DNA of 64,000 nt from Skeletonema tropicum (Eukaryota > Bacillariophyta > Thalassiosirophyceae > Thalassiosirales > Thalassiosiraceae). The stretch covers positions 1,674,001 to 1,738,000 of the forward strand of contig CM074134.1 in NCBI GenBank assembly GCA_037178625.1. The letters are read 5' to 3'. This document shows, piece after piece, positions 32,324 to 42,556 of this stretch. Position numbers and translations under genes: made by a program. The notes beneath the pieces were generated by a model, which had not been told where the DNA came from, made no database searches, and saw only the letters and a program-made list of their open reading frames with translations. The stretch's first letter is position 1; each line of letters begins with the position of its first letter.

Positions 32324-32418
32324 ACAGGCGCAAATAAAATGTGCTAGGGTAAATTTTGTTCTGTAGGCTTGGCGCTAGATATTTTTAAATTACCCTAGCT
32401 CATTTTATTTGCGCCTGT
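32324..32418 (-). mobile_element. miniature inverted-repeat element, copy 2 (95 bp)
   Basis: Inverted relative to copy 1 at 4439-4549. Its ends are ACAGGCGCAAATAAAATGTG and the complement. The symmetry continues into the flanks (TAAG on the left, CTTA on the right). The core matches copy 1 over about 45 bases. Confidence 0.85.
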
Positions 32419-32587
32419 CTTAAATAAAGACTACAATTCACCCATGTTGACAGATGGTGGAATGCAAATGGAGAGGGAGGGCAACGAAATGGTGGAGACG
32501 GTCACGGACACTGTTGATGATGAATCAAGCACTACCTATAATAAGATTTCAATTGACGAGCAAATGATTGGGTGGTTTGGAGGTAAA

Positions 32588-33396
32588 CAAACCCCAGAAA
32601 AATTAAATTTTAATTGATTGTCATCTGCGAGGTCCTGAAAATTAATTGACAATTACAATTAATTGCAATTAATTTCAATTATCACAATTATTACTATGCA
32701 ACCTAATATTATTTAGTCAGAGCCTTCTTTCTCTTCCTCTTCCACAATCTCTTCCTCTTCAGTGATCTTCTGAAGCAATGTCTCCAGCTCCTGCTGTTCC
32801 CTCAATTTCTTTGCCAGACGCTCATCCCTCTTTACAGCTTTCCTGTCCTCATTCGCCTCATTAACATCTACAACATCCCACAGGTCCTTATTCTTTTTCA
32901 GAAAGAGGATGGCTTCATTGGTAATAGGGTTCATACCATGACGCCTCTTGCTCATCAATGCATCTTCTTCACTCCACAGACTCTCTACAACCGCAGCAGA
33001 TCCCAGAATGAATCTACAATTGATATACTTACTCTCTCCCATAACTCGATCATATTCTTCTACCTTCGCTCTTTTGTAACCTCTCTCCAAACTCTCATCG
33101 TCTGAGTCCTCATCTGAAGATGACGAATCATCATCAGCAGCAGCAGCAGCAGCAGGATCCTTCAACAGGGGCTGGGGTGGGTGCTGTGCGTGGCAAAAAA
33201 CACGTCACACACCTGATGCGCTGGAAGCTGAAAGAAATGATGAGGAACAAGACCTAACAAGACTCTGACAACACCGATCAAGACAAAAATTGTACAAATA
33301 CTTCACAATTATCGAGCTGAAAAACACTAAAAATTAATTGGCAATTGCAATTAATTGCAATTAATTGCAATTGCAATGAATTGTTTCGGGGGTTTG
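32588..33396. mobile_element. hAT-type transposon, 809 bp, carrying transposase C-terminus
   Basis: The ends are CAAACCCCAGAAA and, inverted on the right, CAAACCCCCGAAA. The 8-bp duplication GAGGTAAA flanks both sides (32580-32587 and 33397-33404). Next to both ends are A/T-rich runs of AATTGCAATTAATTG-type repeats. The single remaining frame (32713-33165, minus) is the C-terminal part of a hAT transposase. Non-autonomous. Confidence 0.88.
32713..33165 (-). pseudogene. hAT transposase C-terminal dimerisation domain remnant
   Basis: This is a 150-residue frame. After an acidic alanine/serine-rich start it reads INCRFILGSAAVVESLWS, then SKRRHGMNPITNEAILFLKK and DLWDVVDV. These match the hAT C-terminal dimerisation pattern (an E-R-x-F/W-S block, an R-R-x-M-x-P block, then F-L-K-x-N-x-x-L-W). 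The tail is a long run of charged residues. The catalytic core is absent, so it does not encode a working transposase, although a free dimerisation domain could in principle be made. Confidence 0.7.
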
Positions 33397-33533
33397 GAGG
33401 TAAACGTGATGGCACGACGTTGCGCATTCCGCCCATACCTGAGAGAGATGGGATATGTGTTGTTCTTTGTGATAGGGGATGCAATGCACCGTTTTCTGCA
33501 TGTCAACTACTGATCAATGATATCAAACAATGA

Positions 33534-34512
33534 ATACTATCGATCTGTGCAATTCTGTTACGTGCTCAGTTGACATTCTGGATCAACTTCGCAATATCCA
33601 TCGTCCCAGGCAATGATACGTCAAAGCAAGTTGTATATACGTCGATGTTTGAAGTTCAACGTTAATATTTTGCTAGAATATGAACATGGGTGGAACCAAA
33701 AGGGTTTGGATGATCGTTTGGGAGGTAATTAATGTCGAAATAGTGCCGTAATTATGTGTTCTATCATTGCACCGAATATTGGTACCCATGCCCGACCAGC
33801 ATACCAACTCATTAACATGCTGAATAAAAATTTAAATATGACAGTTGGCGACCCAAACAAAAATAAATATGATGCTACTATATGTTGAGATCATACTACG
33901 GCAGTTTCCGGTGGCATAACACTGATATTGTATGAACACATGGCCATAGTAACAAGAGGTCGGTCATGGTGCATATCTCCGATTTGATTTTTGGATGCCG
34001 GATGCCCCCTTTTCACATAGGAATTAGGTACGTTTTCTGTTTTTTTGGCGGGCCCAAGAATGGTGGCAAAAACCACCAAACCTATTCGAGATAAAGAGAT
34101 ACCCCCCCCCCTGGGTATAAAAATTTTGGCTAGCCTGCTCTAGGTGGGTATAACTTGAGTTTTCACCCAAGAGACCCCGCCACCCCTCCACAATCCACGA
34201 CATCATGATGTTGTGTGTTGATGCAGTGCTGGATCGAATTGTGCAGTCGTTGGATCTTGTTGCGATGATATACGAAGGTTGACTCTATTAGCCTCGAGGT
34301 GATCACAATCAAGTGCAGCAACTTGAGCCCACTACTCTAGTTGAAACCGGAGGAGGTGGGTATAAATATTTTGGCTAGGCTGTGATTTGGAGGGTGGGTA
34401 TAAGCCGAGTAGGTGGGTATAGTTCGCGGTAGGTCCCTGTAGCCTCTCTCTCACACCACACACCACACTCCAGACACACTTCTCCTCTCATTATTTAGAT
34501 AATTCCATCGCA
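33534..34512. other. upstream region of the PIN-like carrier with repeated GGTGGGTATA blocks
   Basis: No gene. The block GGGTATAAA-A/T-ATTTTGGCTAG occurs at about 34113 and 34359. GGTGGGTATA occurs at about 34143, 34355, 34393 and 34412. The repeated pair is about 245 bp apart and the last copies lie about 100 bp before the start codon. They may be duplicated promoter elements or a small repeat; the TATA inside each copy is suggestive only. Confidence 0.5.
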
Positions 34513-36429
34513 ATGGCGTCCATGGTACCAACATTTTTGGCCAGCCTACGTGCTGTAGGCACGGCCACCACGATGGCGTTCGTTGGTTTCTACATGCACA
34601 GAAGAGGCTTCGTGACACCCTCTGGTAAAAAGATGATGGCTTTGCTCTCGCAGCAGGTAACTATCCCAGCGTTCCTATTTGCCAAAATTATACACTGTCC
34701 TGAAGCTGGTGAGGGCAATGAACTAAATGTGCAGACGACAGTATGTCCGTCCGTGGCAGATAGAATATCAGATCTAAAACTTCTCCTCATATGGCCTTTC
34801 TTCGTGGTCTTTTGTGGGCTCATCACAGGCTACATTGCCGCGCGAATATCCAGAACACCAATAGCACAAACAAGATCGTGCCTTGCGGCTTGTGCATTTG
34901 GGAATTCCACCGGATTAGTAATCACTCTACTTACTGTGGTCCATGGGCAATTCAAAGGAACGGGTTCAGAGCTTGGAAGAATCGACCCAACAACATTTCT
35001 ATCAGTGTACCTGCTACTATATCCAGTGCTTCAGTGGGGAGTAGGAGGGTGGTTACTTGCTCCAGAAGAAACCAAAGAAGAAAAACATGATATTGATGCA
35101 ACCGTGAGGAAATCTAATATTGACCAGTTGGAGAATGGTAATGGAGCGGGTGAGGGTGAGCTGGGACTTGACGGGCTAGTATCTCGCGAGAACATTTTGA
35201 CTCCACAAGCTGCAACTTATCCCGCACCAACTCGTCCACACCTTTTGACTCTTTCACACATTCTGAATCGTGCGCCGGAGCGATCCTCTGCTGTAATGTC
35301 TGCTGTGGAGACGGAGTTTGGTGGAATCACACCTTCAAGGAAAAGAGTTCTTGTAACAAGAATCAAAGAAAAAGCATCCAGCGATGCTTTGAAAATGATG
35401 GTAAAAGAGCTGTCATTTACCAGTTTGGACCATTTTGATCTAAGTAGTGGTTTTTCCATGGAGGAGGCGCCATTGCAATCCTCAACTTCTGCCTTCCATC
35501 AAAAAGATATACTGCCTCGTATCGAAAGTACGGATGATGCTCCACTGGAACAGTTGGGCATGATGGAGAGTGGGCCTTCGTGCACATCCCTCTCCTCGTC
35601 ACGGAATGAGAGCCCCCCGACAATCGACGAGCATACACCCTTGAATGTAACACTAGAGCAAATTGAGCAGATACAAGAATCGGACATAATGCCACTTACA
35701 ACCACGTTATTACGCATCGCTCGCAAGGTATTTCAACCTCCAGTGATTGCATCCATTGCTGGCCTCTTCATTGCAAGTTTTCCGAGAGTGAGAGGATTGT
35801 TGGTGAATATTTGGGGAAACAATGGCAAGCCAGCTCCATTGCAATGGATGTTTGATGGTATCTATTCTGTCGGACAATCGGCAGTGCCAATCAACATGGT
35901 GAGTTGCCTGTTACGTTTCGCGGAAGCAAGCGTTTCAGTGTTTGCGTGACTAACTTTTTTCTTTTACTCTGATCGATCATACAAGACGATATTGGGTATC
36001 AATTTATCATCTACATTCAAGTTCAAGAAGAAGTCGAAAGAAGAGGAGGAGGAGGGAAGAGCCAAACTGCTTCCAAACGGAACAATGCTTGCTATCGTCG
36101 TCGGTAAAATGTTGATTATGCCAATGTTTGGCATCATGTCGACGTGGTTCTTGCAGAGATATTACATAGACTTTCCTGACACAATAGATGCAACTTGCTA
36201 CCTCATCATGATGATTGTCTTCATCACTCCAACAGCAAATAATGTGATGGTTATGGTTGAGTTGAGTGGTAGTAGCTCGAAAGAAGGCATAGCACGAGTG
36301 ATTGGCTACCAGTACTTGGTTTCTCCAGTTATTCTAAGCATCGTCTTGGCTGTCGTCGTGAGCTTGGCAAATTGCCACTTTGATGAATCTCCATCTCCAG
36401 TATGCGCGACGGCAGGTGCACTGTATTAG
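34513..36429 (+). CDS. PIN-like (auxin efflux carrier family) membrane transporter
   Basis: Two exons: 34513-35898 and 35986-36429, with an 87-nt GT-AG intron in phase 0. Reading through the intron would stop at 35949. The N-terminal half has several hydrophobic helices, with signatures such as LSQQVTIPAFLFAKI and CAFGNSTGLVITLLT (a conserved Gly-Asn-Ser segment of the family). A hydrophilic loop of about 200 residues follows, and then five or so further helices, one with ITPTANNVMVM. This two-bundle layout with a central loop is that of the membrane transport protein/PILS family. The spliced product is about 609 residues. The substrate is unknown; auxin transport should not be assumed outside plants. 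Confidence 0.82.
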
Positions 36430-36478
36430 TAGCAAATGTGGCACAGAGTGTAACAATAACAAAAAAATAATGTTTATC

Positions 36479-36673
36479 CTATTCTACAAACATCTCAGTA
36501 GAATCAAGCACCGGATTAATCGGAAGGGAGATATCCCATCCAGTTTGATAGAGCGGGACTAAAACCGCTTCTCCTTTTGAATCTCCTACAGCATCACCTA
36601 CTTTTCTCCCTTCTACCACTCCCGTCAAAATGAAAACAAGAGACAATAGCATAAAGAAAATAATGCTTCTCAT
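36479..36673 (-). CDS. small secreted peptide
   Basis: A 64-residue frame starting MRSIIFFMLLSLVFILTGVVEG, a typical signal peptide, followed by about 40 residues with GRKVGDAVGDSKGEAV. It lies 49 bases from the convergent end of the PIN-like gene. A related, decayed copy sits at 37997-38203, with similar DNA in the coding part and in the leader (TTGATTGATTG and a C-GACGATAGA motif). Two copies with conserved reading frame support it as a real gene. Function unknown. Confidence 0.5.
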   Translation of the reverse strand: MRSIIFFMLLSLVFILTGVVEGRKVGDAVGDSKGEAVLVPLYQTGWDISLPINPVLDSTEMFVE

Positions 36674-36796
36674 TTGATTGATTGGTTGATTTGCCGACGA
36701 TAGATGTGATTGTAAACAGGACCACGACTTACATGTTGTCCCGAGCGATTCGGAACCAAAACTAACAGTCCATGCATCATGTCACACAAACAATCA

Positions 36797-37774
36797 TCAA
36801 GTCACGATGCCCAGCATTTCTCCCCAAGAGTAGAATGTAGCGGATGCAATTTCCCAAAGCTGTGAGCACAGGACGACAGCGACTGCCCAAGACGGAAACT
36901 GTACGCTGCTCAGAGTGTCATTCTCGTTGTCTTTCATTATTGCATAATCAACTTTCCTTGAGGAGATCGTGTATCTGCCAATGTTGCTAAACACTCCATA
37001 CATAGTCAATACCAATAATATAGCTGCTGCATCCGCCTCAATCCCAGCTCTTGTGCCCAACAGATCAGGACTTGTGTACCAAACTGGAAAGAATGCATCG
37101 ATGTATCCCCCAATCAGTACACCAAGACCTGCAAGTGCTGCCAGCCCTCCAAGAACAGGATCATTGGGTATTGGCACGTATGATGATATACTGCGAATAT
37201 TACCTCCTAATGTGTGCAGTATGCCACTATCTGTGTCATATTCCAAAACACCTCTATTCTCACTTCGTTGCTGCTTCTTACCACTATCGAGTATAGATGA
37301 CAAGCCGGATATCACATAGACAATGCCCAGAGATGGCCATGTATACCGCCACTCCTGCACAGTCTCAAAACTTATTGTAATATCATCAATAAACAACACC
37401 GCAAGTAAAGTTGCCGCGGTTATGGAAAACGCAGTTTTTGCGTTATCAATACTCGAAGTTTGTGCATCTGCAAGTGAAATGCGCCGGCCGCCTATTCGAT
37501 TGTTGCTACTGCCACTAGTAGAGACAGATTCTCCATCCAGGGCGTATCTAATATCAGTATTAACCGAATCATCATCCTTGAAGTATTCGATATCATTACC
37601 AACGTCGCCTATTTTGTCATCTCTTGTCGTCATATGCAACGCCACGTCATGTCGGCATAATGGATGAGCTGTATGTTTCCTTGGCATAGAAGTGGCATCG
37701 TTAGCTGACAGCATCTGCCAGGCGCTCACGGGAGAATCCAAACATGCTATAGCTAGCGCAACTTTCCCCTTCAT
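36797..37774 (-). CDS. multi-pass membrane protein, possibly plastid-targeted
   Basis: This is a 325-residue protein. The N-terminus has a short hydrophobic run (VALAIACL) followed by a VSAW sequence, which resembles the signal-peptide cleavage motif of diatom plastid proteins with tryptophan instead of phenylalanine. A long polar segment leads to four or five hydrophobic helices in the second half (for example LAALAGLGVLIGGYIDAFF and AAILLVLTMYGVF). The helices, together with the polar N-terminal segment, loosely recall proteins of cytochrome b6f cofactor assembly, but I cannot name the family. No intron needed. Confidence 0.6.
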   Translation of the reverse strand: MKGKVALAIACLDSPVSAWQMLSANDATSMPRKHTAHPLCRHDVALHMTTRDDKIGDVGNDIEYFKDDDSVNTDIRYALDGESVSTSGSSNNRIGGRRISLADAQTSSIDNAKTAFSITAATLLAVLFIDDITISFETVQEWRYTWPSLGIVYVISGLSSILDSGKKQQRSENRGVLEYDTDSGILHTLGGNIRSISSYVPIPNDPVLGGLAALAGLGVLIGGYIDAFFPVWYTSPDLLGTRAGIEADAAAILLVLTMYGVFSNIGRYTISSRKVDYAIMKDNENDTLSSVQFPSWAVAVVLCSQLWEIASATFYSWGEMLGIVT

Positions 37775-37996
37775 ATTCAGTCAGGAGGCACTACAATGCC
37801 GAAATCTTCGAAGCTGATATTTACCTATTTCTTTCACTCTTTCATTCGGCATTTTGAGAGCGATAGATTCGGATTTGAGTTGGCAGAAACTGCTCCCGCC
37901 AAAACCAAAGGACTCTCGACTAACTCTCGAAGCTCTCGCTCACAAGTAGTAGAGTGAAAGTCGTAGTGGTAAATGCAGTGAAATGCTATTACTTCC

Positions 37997-38203
37997 CTAA
38001 CTTTCCCTAATTAGTACGATATGTGCGGCCGCCATACTTAACAGCATAAAAAAGTCTAACGGGCCCAGACATACGGATGTCCCATCCTGTTGGTCCAAAA
38101 GATCTCTAATCTCTAATCTCACATGAACCCAACCAAACTCATTCAAACGCGGCGCTTCTCTTTTTGCATCTCCTACACCATTACCTACTTCTCTTCCTAC
38201 CAC
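37997..38203 (-). pseudogene. decayed paralogue of the small secreted peptide gene
   Basis: The frame contains GREVGNGVGDAKREAP, matching GRKVGDAVGDSKGEAV of the gene at 36479-36673. The CTTCTCxTTTTGxATCTCCTACA-type DNA is shared. The signal peptide part has been lost or shifted frame, so the copy is probably dead. The duplicated leader ends near the start of the next gene, so the duplication may have supplied promoter sequence for it. Confidence 0.45.
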
Positions 38204-38316
38204 CTACCTCAATTCCATCCCAAACATACACATCATAGCACATCATGCACAGTTTTTGATTTGACTGATTGATTGACATTGGACATTGACCGGCGATAGA
38301 CGTTGTTACTATAAAC

Positions 38317-39528
38317 ATGGACCGCTCAGATCGAGCTGTGATATCTACAGCAGATGACGCTGTACTCGCTAAGCTGTCATGCGTAGAGAAAGGGTATTAT
38401 CAAGATGCATTTATTCATTCCATGGCAAAGGGTGTCAAAGGAGCCAACAGCAGTAGTTACGGTGCTGTTCGAGGGAGGAATGGTTCTTCCCCGATGGAAC
38501 CAATCATTAGAAAAGGCACGCATGCTCGAGTTTGTGCGGTTGATAAAGCGATAAGTGCATTTCTGTCGCTCCGATTGGAAGATGATACATCTGATGTGAA
38601 AGTCAAAGGGAGACGACAGGTGGTCGTGTTGGGAGCTGGACGGGACACAACATATTTACGGTATCGCTTTGGGAATCTAAAAGGTTTTGAAGAGCAATTG
38701 GAATGGTTTGAAGTGGATCATCCATTTGTTATGGAGCAAAAGGCACATTCGTGGCTTTGTAACTGTGCTCCTGAAGGTTATAATTACAAGTATGAAATGA
38801 ATGGCGCAACTGGAGTCTCGTACCGTGCATTGTTCTTAAAGCAAAATGAAAGCGATATCACTGATTCGAACTATCATTTGATAGGTCATGATCTACGAAG
38901 CCCACCCGCTTCTCTATTTGAAAAATTGCTAGATCCTTTTCATGGCTATGATAGATCAATACCTACAATCTTTGTAATGGAATGCGTCATGATGTACCTT
39001 CCCGACAAAGCATCTTGGGACTTGCTTCGTTGCATTTCAAGTAATGGTGTTGAAGAGACTCCGAGCACCCAAATAGATATGTTTGTCACAATAGCGTTGT
39101 ATGATCCAATTCCAAACAATGATCGGTTCGGTCAAGTAATGCTAAATAATTTGCAAAAGAGAGGTATCACAAGACAAACAAATGAAGATGGAGAACAACG
39201 CGAACAACTTAGCCTTGAAAAAACAAGCTCTCTTTCCGACCATCTTGGGAGACTTAACAAGTGTGGCTTCGATATTGCGGTTGGGTGCCACATGATGGAC
39301 GCATACGACCATGGGGTTGTCTCAATAGATGATCGAAGACGTGCTGCGCGGTGTGAAATGTTAGATGAACTGGAAGAGTTTATGTTACTAATGAGACACT
39401 ATTGTTTGTGCGTGGGTGTCCACTGTAGCGGTGATCGATATAAATCTGCGGCTGCGACCCTTTGCTCCGCTGGCGTGGATTCTCCCATTGGATTTCAAGA
39501 GGGAAAGTGTACAATTATCCATCGTTAA
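38317..39528 (+). CDS. leucine carboxyl methyltransferase (PP2A methyltransferase-like)
   Basis: A 403-residue protein of the usual length for LCMT1/PPM1-type enzymes, which methylate the C-terminal leucine carboxylate of the protein phosphatase 2A catalytic subunit. Visible motifs are RKGTHARVCAVDKAI near the N-terminus, the S-adenosylmethionine-binding VVVLGAGRDTTYLR, EWFEVDHP (the acidic residue that holds the cofactor ribose), and FVMECVMMYLP near the middle. All are conserved in the family. The start ATG lies about 60 bases after duplicated leader sequence. The next gene, on the minus strand, is 109 bases away. Confidence 0.85.
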   Translation: MDRSDRAVISTADDAVLAKLSCVEKGYYQDAFIHSMAKGVKGANSSSYGAVRGRNGSSPMEPIIRKGTHARVCAVDKAISAFLSLRLEDDTSDVKVKGRRQVVVLGAGRDTTYLRYRFGNLKGFEEQLEWFEVDHPFVMEQKAHSWLCNCAPEGYNYKYEMNGATGVSYRALFLKQNESDITDSNYHLIGHDLRSPPASLFEKLLDPFHGYDRSIPTIFVMECVMMYLPDKASWDLLRCISSNGVEETPSTQIDMFVTIALYDPIPNNDRFGQVMLNNLQKRGITRQTNEDGEQREQLSLEKTSSLSDHLGRLNKCGFDIAVGCHMMDAYDHGVVSIDDRRRAARCEMLDELEEFMLLMRHYCLCVGVHCSGDRYKSAAATLCSAGVDSPIGFQEGKCTIIHR

Positions 39529-39637
39529 GTTGAGCTTTTACCAAACACAATGTAATTTCGTACGCAAGCCCATACACTCCGCTTTGATTTCTACTTTGAA
39601 TTCATGGCGATTGGAATCGCCATTGAGTCCACCCTGA

Positions 39638-40246
39638 TTATCCCTCAAGGCCTATTGGCGTTACCCAAAGCACTCCACCAATAAATCCCAGGACAATCGA
39701 CAGACCAATAAATATCCCTACACTAAGAGCCACACAGAAATCGACCCCTGTCACAATTTCTCTATCTAACAATCCCACATATGCATTATTTGTCACATTA
39801 TAATTTGATGATTCCTGAACTCTGTAATTGGGTGTTCCCCCTTCGAGAGTATTCATCACCATGTCGTAAACTATATTGTAGTAGTTGAAGAAGAAGGTAA
39901 CAAACGACGGAGCCTTTTCAACCTTAGTGTTGCTGTTATTTGTCGCTGACGCATTGTTTGACTTTTTATTCTTCTTCTTGGAATGTTTGTTAGACTTGCT
40001 ATTAAGTGACGAGTCCTTTTTTGCGGATGATCTATTCGGAGTGTTGCTACCACTATTGTTATTATTTTGTGATGGAGCAGTACTGGCGGTAACTCCTCCC
40101 ATGGAGTCAATCTCAAAGATGAAATCTTTTCCTTCGGATAAACCATCGGGTATTCGGACATTAACTTCTGCACCATCGGGCAGCCTCACTCTTAGGAGAG
40201 CGTTTGGAGGCGCTCCTTTTGGAACTGTCGCTTGCAATTTTGGCAT
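39638..40246 (-). CDS. small protein with C-terminal membrane helix
   Basis: A 202-residue protein. The first about 45 residues form a short VPKGAPPN...PDGAEVNVRIPDG repeat-like domain seen in many stramenopile proteins. This is followed by a serine/asparagine/lysine-rich linker of about 60 residues. The C-terminal third has an aromatic segment and ends in one hydrophobic helix of about 30 residues (VGIFIGLSIVLGFIGGVLW), consistent with a tail anchor or single-span membrane protein. Function unknown. It converges with the methyltransferase gene. Confidence 0.6.
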   Translation of the reverse strand: MPKLQATVPKGAPPNALLRVRLPDGAEVNVRIPDGLSEGKDFIFEIDSMGGVTASTAPSQNNNNSGSNTPNRSSAKKDSSLNSKSNKHSKKKNKKSNNASATNNSNTKVEKAPSFVTFFFNYYNIVYDMVMNTLEGGTPNYRVQESSNYNVTNNAYVGLLDREIVTGVDFCVALSVGIFIGLSIVLGFIGGVLWVTPIGLEG

Positions 40247-40654
40247 GAGATGTGGTCGTTATTGTTGTCAGCTGTGAGTTCAGCGATTAATGGCTCGATA
40301 GCCTTCGCGCGTCAGTAATTTAACAGCGTCTTCTGCCGACCTACTTCTTCTCTAATATACCACGGCAAAAGCAACACACACACCAAGCTGGAAGTAGGCT
40401 GGAAGTACTCCTCTAGCTCTAAGCTTGTAGTACAATACTGCAACTTTCTTACGGTTGGATCCCGTGTTCTTACTTTTGACAGGGAGAGGGCGTAAGGGGG
40501 CTAAAGAATGGGGGGAAAAAGAGATGATACATAATTGAAATTAATTATTTCATTCTTTCTCAGGGGAATGCCCCTCCGCCCGGTTGCGCCCCAAATTTTC
40601 CTCTTCTCCCGCTTTCATAACTCAAAACGATCTCCATCGATCGCAAAAACAATC

Positions 40655-42556
40655 ATGGCAACGGTTGGTCAAGTAGGCGGCAGATCAGCTCCTCATCGGC
40701 GGCAACAGCCCTCGGTGTGGGTGTCTGGTGCAGGAGATAGCCAGGGTAGTCATCGATTATCATCTGATGATAACTCAATACATGGACCAACCGCGCAAAG
40801 TATGCCTCCACCTCCGCCACCTCCAATCTCAGGACAAATTCCTACTGCAACAGGAGGGGTTCATTCTTATCAAACAGAAGATAGATTGCGGCGTCGGCAG
40901 CAAACACTAACAACGCCGCCGAAGCGGGTATCTTCTCTAGATGATGCAGACATCGCTGCGGGTTCTGTACTTACAGATCGACCAATGGTAATATCGAAGT
41001 GTTTGAGTGAACCCCGGCCATCGTCCGCTTCGAAACCGCACGACACAACCTTACGGAATAGAGCTAACACGAGGGCAGATTTTTCATCATCAACTGTATC
41101 AATGGATGGGGGATTTTATGGAGGAGGATCAGAGCATGATGGGTTGCTCTTGGAATCTTCTCACTCAGTTATGGAGGATTTTTCGGAAGATCACTCCTAC
41201 AAGGGCAAACCCCTACATGCAAGCCTTACAATCCCATCGGCACTTGACGATGCCATCTCATCACATCTCACCAACAACAATAATAAATTCGTAGTACTGG
41301 GTTGGGACCTATCACAACATACACGCCAAACACAATTCCTCATCAGTGCTGGAGGGACATTTTGCTTTTCTCTCTTGTATGGATATCTTCAAGAATTGAT
41401 AAGTGTGGAGTTGTGCAATCGAAAGCTTGGATTATTTTTGGCTGCAACACAATTTACTGGGTACACAATACTTTCCTACTTTTTTCGAAACCTGGAGAAG
41501 GGAGTCGCTATAAGTAGAAATAATGTTTGCGGAAGTTCTGCAGCTGCAAGCAGTGTTGGAATGTCGTTTTCAAGAAGGTTGCGACGGCTGAAGAATTGGG
41601 GGAGGTTGCGTGATCGATCTGCACAATCATCTGCTGGTAGTGTGAAAACAGTGCCGATAGAATTATATGTTGGGCTATCTGTTTTGCGCGCGATTGATCT
41701 GGGCATGACCAACCTTGCAATGCAATACGTGAATTACCCTGCTAAGACGCTTATGAAGAGCACACGACTTGTGTTCACAATGCTGTTTGGAGTTATTATA
41801 ACAAAGAAACGATACAATGCAGCCGACTATGGGATCGTCTGCCTCATGGTTGCAGGACTGGCGTTATTTATGCATGCAGATTCAACGAGCTCAGCTGTGT
41901 TCCAGCCGGTGGGCATCGTTATGTTGACTATCTCTCTTACCTGCGACGGAGCAATCAGCAATATGAGCGAAGCTATTATGAACAAGTACAGTATAGGGCA
42001 AGATGAGTTCATTTTTCGACTCTATAGCATCGCCTTATTGTTTGTGTGCATTGCAGCTTCCGCCAACGGCGATTTGCGACATGGATTGGCATACCTTTCG
42101 ACACCTGGCACCTTGAAAGAGATGGATGAGGGCCTAGCACCGACTTGGTCAATTCAAGGCAAGATTCTGACAATGGTTCTGTTTTCGACTACTGGATTTT
42201 TTGGCTCGAGCTGTTCCGCCGCTATTACAAAGTCTTTCGGCGCTTTGACGATGTCCATTACTTCTACAGCCAGGAAAGCAACAACAATATTTCTTTCGTT
42301 CGCATTGTTTCCAAATGAATGCACGAGTGAGCATATATTTGGAATCGTTCTGTTCATCGCATCACTAGTAACCAAATCTCTTAGGGCGAGTACACGAGGT
42401 CAACATCATCAATATAAACACCGCTACGCTCAGGTTCAACACGATGATATGTCTCGTGATGTTGCTTATGATTGCGGCAGCATCTCATTAGCTCCATTGC
42501 AGTTGAAAATGAGAGGTAATCATTCAGCACCAGCACCAGCACATGATGTTGTTTAG
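40655..42556 (+). CDS. UAA-family (SLC35B type) nucleotide-sulphate or nucleotide-sugar transporter
   Basis: The frame is open from 40535, but the likely start is ATG 40655 (context CAATCATGG), giving about 633 residues. The first 240 residues are low-complexity and cytosolic-looking. The remainder is a multi-helix membrane domain with SAGGTFCFSLLYGYLQELI and QFTGYTILSYFF. The conserved UAA signature MQYVNYPAKTLMKSTR and FGALTMSITSTARKATTI follow later. Closest by pattern are the Golgi 3'-phosphoadenosine 5'-phosphosulphate carriers (SLC35B2/B3). The long N-terminal extension is unusual. The substrate is an inference. Confidence 0.82.
   Translation: MATVGQVGGRSAPHRRQQPSVWVSGAGDSQGSHRLSSDDNSIHGPTAQSMPPPPPPPISGQIPTATGGVHSYQTEDRLRRRQQTLTTPPKRVSSLDDADIAAGSVLTDRPMVISKCLSEPRPSSASKPHDTTLRNRANTRADFSSSTVSMDGGFYGGGSEHDGLLLESSHSVMEDFSEDHSYKGKPLHASLTIPSALDDAISSHLTNNNNKFVVLGWDLSQHTRQTQFLISAGGTFCFSLLYGYLQELISVELCNRKLGLFLAATQFTGYTILSYFFRNLEKGVAISRNNVCGSSAAASSVGMSFSRRLRRLKNWGRLRDRSAQSSAGSVKTVPIELYVGLSVLRAIDLGMTNLAMQYVNYPAKTLMKSTRLVFTMLFGVIITKKRYNAADYGIVCLMVAGLALFMHADSTSSAVFQPVGIVMLTISLTCDGAISNMSEAIMNKYSIGQDEFIFRLYSIALLFVCIAASANGDLRHGLAYLSTPGTLKEMDEGLAPTWSIQGKILTMVLFSTTGFFGSSCSAAITKSFGALTMSITSTARKATTIFLSFALFPNECTSEHIFGIVLFIASLVTKSLRASTRGQHHQYKHRYAQVQHDDMSRDVAYDCGSISLAPLQLKMRGNHSAPAPAHDVV

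Larger units (their letters stand above)
32443..33533 (+). pseudogene. PiggyBac-like transposase fragment split by a hAT element
   Basis: The frame from ATG 32443 runs to 32587 and is interrupted there by the 809-bp hAT element. If that element and one copy of its 8-bp duplication are removed, the frame joins in phase with 33405-33533 and ends at a TGA, giving about 90 residues. The segment before the break has SIDEQMIGWFGG, similar to the D-E-x-M region of PiggyBac-like transposases. The part after it has proline-rich and CxxxC sequence. Only a fragment of such a transposase remains, so it was broken even before the hAT insertion. The family call is moderate. Confidence 0.45.

Noticed and set aside
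34513..35949. PIN-like gene as a single 478-residue protein
   Set aside because: The tail after residue 462 reads through a GTGAGT donor, and the second half of the helices is in 35986-36429.
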